Shown here: positions 62,001 to 64,000 of the stretch, piece after piece | Position numbering within the stretch: the stretch's first letter is position 1 | Layout: every line of letters starts with the position of its first letter | Assembly (NCBI GenBank): GCA_947650285.1 | Contig: CANTFL010001490.1 | Location: 248,001 to 312,000, forward strand | Reading direction: 5' to 3' | DNA from: Hyaloperonospora brassicae | Lineage: Eukaryota; Oomycota; Peronosporomycetes; Peronosporales; Peronosporaceae | Length of the DNA stretch: 64,000 bases | Translations under genes and position numbers: made by a program | The notes under the pieces: model-generated | Told to the model about the DNA's origin: nothing | The model's database searches: none | What the model saw: only the letters and a program-made list of their open reading frames with translations

Positions 62001-64000
62001 ATCATCAGGTTGCAGCTACGGATGCAGCGCGCATGTGCGAACAGCTACTGTTTTTCTTCGCAACAAGTGACCACGGCTTCTCCGAAATCGGTTACGCCAG
62101 ACTTTGCAAGCTGCTTGTACAATTGCTGACGATCTGCATTGTTCAGGGCGAGACGAACGGGTTAACCTCCAGCATTGTTTCACGCATTTTCGCCAAACTT
62201 CGAGCTGTGATCGCTGGTAGCTCTAGCTCTGCTATCCAGCGTCAGCTATACGCCGTGGAGATTGTGGCTGTGCGAGTGTACTCGAGCATCAATCCGGACT
62301 CAAACCTGGACATGCTGTGCGATTTCGCCGATCTGCATCAGTGCGCAAGCGTACCCTTTGTGGCTGTGTTGGCCTCACTCGTTCCTCCCAGCACTCGTAT
62401 CACAGTACTTGACAGGCTTTTGCACCACGCTAGCGCCCGGGCTCTTCCTGCTCCACGCGCAGTACTTCTTGAGCGTCTGCTTGAAACACTTGGAAAGTGT
62501 GGGACGGATGAGCGTCAACGACCGTGTGACGTCCATACGCGCACGAAGTTGCTCACGCAGAAGCTCTGGCTGCTACTGTGCAGCGAAAGCAGCCAGCGGA
62601 AGCTGTCGTTTTTTGTGGCTGGATTCACGGTACTGGGACGCCTGGGCGGTGTCGATGCTTCAACGGCCGTGCCATGCATCGCAACTTCTCTTGTGCCACT
62701 CGTGGTGCGAAGTGCGCACGTGACGTCAAGCCAGAAGCCCTGCACTGAAATGCTGACAGCGATTGCTACAGCCATTCGAAGTGGCAACGAGATTGCAGCG
62801 TTTCCGGTTGTCTTCGAGGAGCAGCTCATGCAGCAGATCCAGCAAGTGACGGATGAGCGCGTGAAATGCCGACTGATAGGGGCGCTGTACGATGTGTTCA
62901 CGCGGGTAGTGCATCCCGAGCTTCGAGCACTCTCAGTCGACTTGATGCCAGTCTGTTACCAGCATGTGCTACTAACGGCTCACGAAGAGTGCTCAGCAGA
63001 GCTTGCACTGATAAGGCACTTGTGTACGGATGCGTCTTCGAACAGGAACGCAATGGCGCCTGGTGTGTCTCTTCGTGCCATGCTCAAAGAGCTAGCAAGA
63101 TCTCGGTGCGACGAGGCGTTGTCGTCCTCGCAGCTGCTTGCTCTCCTCTTCCTGTCGCGCAGCAGTGGCTATCCCGACAGTGCAGCAGTAGATCTACTGC
63201 TACTCCTCATTCGAAGCGGGGTTTGCAGTCTCAAGGCAGTGCACGCCAAAGCGGATGAGCGCGCGGTACGCAGCTGTGACTGGCCTTACGACTTCGAGGC
63301 CACGATGCTTCTGGTGGAGAGAGCTATCGGACTCCTGCAGCATGAAATGCACGAGAAACAATTGTCAGCTCTCAAAAAGGTACTTCCGCTATTTGCTGCG
63401 ATGCGTGAAGGTGTCCGAGAACGTACGAGCAAGTGGGCATTCGGGAAGTTTGTGGGTATGTCAGCGGCATTGCTGCGTCTCGCGGGAAACGATGCAGGCG
63501 CAGTCGAATACGATTTTGTAGCTCACTTTGACGCCGTCGTGCAACACCCCTGCTTCGCAACGAGTCTGCAAGACGGCGACAACAAAGAAGTACAGCTGTT
63601 GGTCGCTCGGGTCGTCGCACAACTTGTTCGCATCACGAAGAAGTACACACGCCCGCTCTTGCAGACGTTGCTGGCCTCATATTCAATGTCGCTCTCCCGT
63701 TTCGATCGCGCTTTGCGGGTGCTATTTGACGAGTTTGAAGCTCAGAAACAAGATGGCATGACGTTGGCGAGCATGGGCTTCCGCTTTGGCGCATCGTGTA
63801 CGGTCTCGCCAGCAGCTGCTATCCCGGCGTCATCGAAAGGGTTTCACAACGACTTGGTTGACGACTCTGCCTGGGTCCTTGGAGGAGGTCTTGAGCAAGA
63901 TCGTGTTCGTGCGACCATTGAGCGCTTTCCGCTCACGCGTACAGTGTCAACGACGAGCGACGCACATCTCCTGCATCTCGACGAAGAGCTCTTTGCTGTT
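59066..64000 (+). CDS. URB1: URB1/Npa1-like ribosome-biogenesis protein, 3' truncated by the window edge
   Basis: ATG 59066 (MAALRELLLAAERAP) opens a frame of about 1645 codons that stays open to the window end. The protein is a long alpha-helical repeat. The N-terminal part (about residues 60-440) resembles the Npa1 N-terminal domain (FRVLELMTAVTNGSP, FNFQSPAF, RSVHRFAMKEGG, YNGTCVHQVLALL). Near the end, PLLQTLLASYSMSLSRFDRALRVLFDEFE matches the URB1 C-terminal domain signature, followed by WVLGGGLEQDRVRATIERFP. A Lys-rich patch (KGKKRKRSDE) near residue 800 may be a nuclear or nucleolar signal. In yeast Npa1/Urb1 acts in early 60S pre-ribosome assembly in the nucleolus. Other open frames across this gene are shadows. 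Confidence 0.85.
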   Translation, partial: MAALRELLLAAERAPQPLDDAILSFARALLLEPIATDASPPRLPSRDDAVALSRQFLALYPQGELFLRVWPEGRGAGSRYAKRDTFAVFLHVVTHLLHVQQQLDAAQAEAFALRVVREKTTQLETLLSWSDKPWIEFRVLELMTAVTNGSPVAARELVRVFNFQSPAFVKLATRRWKRHEDVAGQEAPDRKHAPAQLRAAYVDLVLALTACPDRSVHRFAMKEGGVTASLCKSVDGDSIEMLTTLFARLGESVLYNEDVERKSKLAVYNGTCVHQVLALLHVEGDADVRDTALGVLHALFFDDSALYVVPQKHALRLFLSKSASAQSDEEVITSEQAYALKVIRNAVATIGVNELLRSAQAQTLVMQFLAKYPGFLSEYLAALSLQLEPKPVYRWFCVASLVQKLLSCPLDAIAVGMPTNDNRDAQHSWCSASTFASRLIAPGNFRKELSRGIQHSNKLVVYSCLCIIEAMLNRYVRVAPLLQDLGFASKVRSELRFLLPSPEALVSLLLKLCASQERSVALIYLRVLTVFRLYMECLPQAMREIKVDFTKTLTWQYLDCPTDGTTKGVVSTTPLQNLIVSEMLRFLLAMDVPRLRFLFTSGSSDYRSKLQQMLLLYVSTASSSVQELAGQVLRRTLLASDIFGLTTQGEENHEIGGLANDEVSFWLESLRQGGGKVCAVFTESLARVVMADPLKYVAIGRRAVTPAHSSSSLSPMTVALVEFLSSRMGVAGNADLSVYRADSCVVAFAARILLALMPTSKHPQQLVALVASSNAFFADTESASQPHQDEDDKVRSNNLKGKKRKRSDETMRGSDAYVWLKTTCEALVSGKCQSSNVATPRKATKAGTKWHHQSDVNALATAIVAMTPSCFVSSWDQVVCNCAEVAANFGPILHYLSGRGNVDILSLLSRRVTRSATKDKEQQQQQQTSDSSPVETFTATVPLYIVLQHVLFSISSQDRDEQNSTITTMLWLVKSRVENHQVAATDAARMCEQLLFFFATSDHGFSEIGYARLCKLLVQLLTICIVQGETNGLTSSIVSRIFAKLRAVIAGSSSSAIQRQLYAVEIVAVRVYSSINPDSNLDMLCDFADLHQCASVPFVAVLASLVPPSTRITVLDRLLHHASARALPAPRAVLLERLLETLGKCGTDERQRPCDVHTRTKLLTQKLWLLLCSESSQRKLSFFVAGFTVLGRLGGVDASTAVPCIATSLVPLVVRSAHVTSSQKPCTEMLTAIATAIRSGNEIAAFPVVFEEQLMQQIQQVTDERVKCRLIGALYDVFTRVVHPELRALSVDLMPVCYQHVLLTAHEECSAELALIRHLCTDASSNRNAMAPGVSLRAMLKELARSRCDEALSSSQLLALLFLSRSSGYPDSAAVDLLLLLIRSGVCSLKAVHAKADERAVRSCDWPYDFEATMLLVERAIGLLQHEMHEKQLSALKKVLPLFAAMREGVRERTSKWAFGKFVGMSAALLRLAGNDAGAVEYDFVAHFDAVVQHPCFATSLQDGDNKEVQLLVARVVAQLVRITKKYTRPLLQTLLASYSMSLSRFDRALRVLFDEFEAQKQDGMTLASMGFRFGASCTVSPAAAIPASSKGFHNDLVDDSAWVLGGGLEQDRVRATIERFPLTRTVSTTSDAHLLHLDEELFAV

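Overview
This is a nuclear segment of an oomycete, most likely a Phytophthora or downy-mildew relative (Peronosporaceae). The evidence is compact genes with short GT-AG introns, a stramenopile-style gene set, a broken RXLR-like secreted effector gene, and Ty3/gypsy retroelements inserted in AT-rich, gene-poor DNA.

Left block, 1-19.2 kb, GC-rich and gene-dense. In order: a TRF4/PAPD5-type nucleotidyltransferase (minus, runs off the left edge); a DUF1769-PH-DUF547 protein (plus); an ADO/PCO-type thiol dioxygenase with five recognisable exons (minus); a partly resolved hypothetical gene (minus); a cyclin-D1-binding protein 1-like gene with four exons (minus), head-to-head with a RAD18-like RING E3 (plus, two exons); a SYLF/Ysc84 protein (minus); a class II fructose-bisphosphate aldolase (minus), head-to-head with a secreted MINPP-type histidine phosphatase (plus).

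Middle block, 19.2-32.5 kb, AT-rich and without intact genes. It holds a decayed Mutator-like (MULE) DNA transposon with terminal inverted repeats, split by a nested insertion, diverged direct repeats, a solo LTR with a 5-bp target duplication, and weak copia-like scraps.

Retroelement block, 32.5-50.4 kb. Two members of one Ty3/gypsy chromovirus family lie in the same orientation. Element 1 (32570-40637) is old and broken. Element 2 (42445-50424) is young: its LTRs differ at one position, and gag, pol and an antisense ORF are all open. Element 2 has split an RXLR-like effector gene. The family has three unusual traits: a long antisense ORF between the integrase region and the 3' LTR that overlaps the pol chromodomain on the other strand; a likely -1 frameshift signal between gag and pol; and, most striking, a sequence tiled from LTR to LTR with short near-perfect inverted repeats, including inside coding regions.

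Right block, 50.6-64 kb: a long stretch with no supported gene, a BTB/POZ protein (plus), and a URB1/Npa1-like ribosome-biogenesis gene (plus, runs off the right edge).
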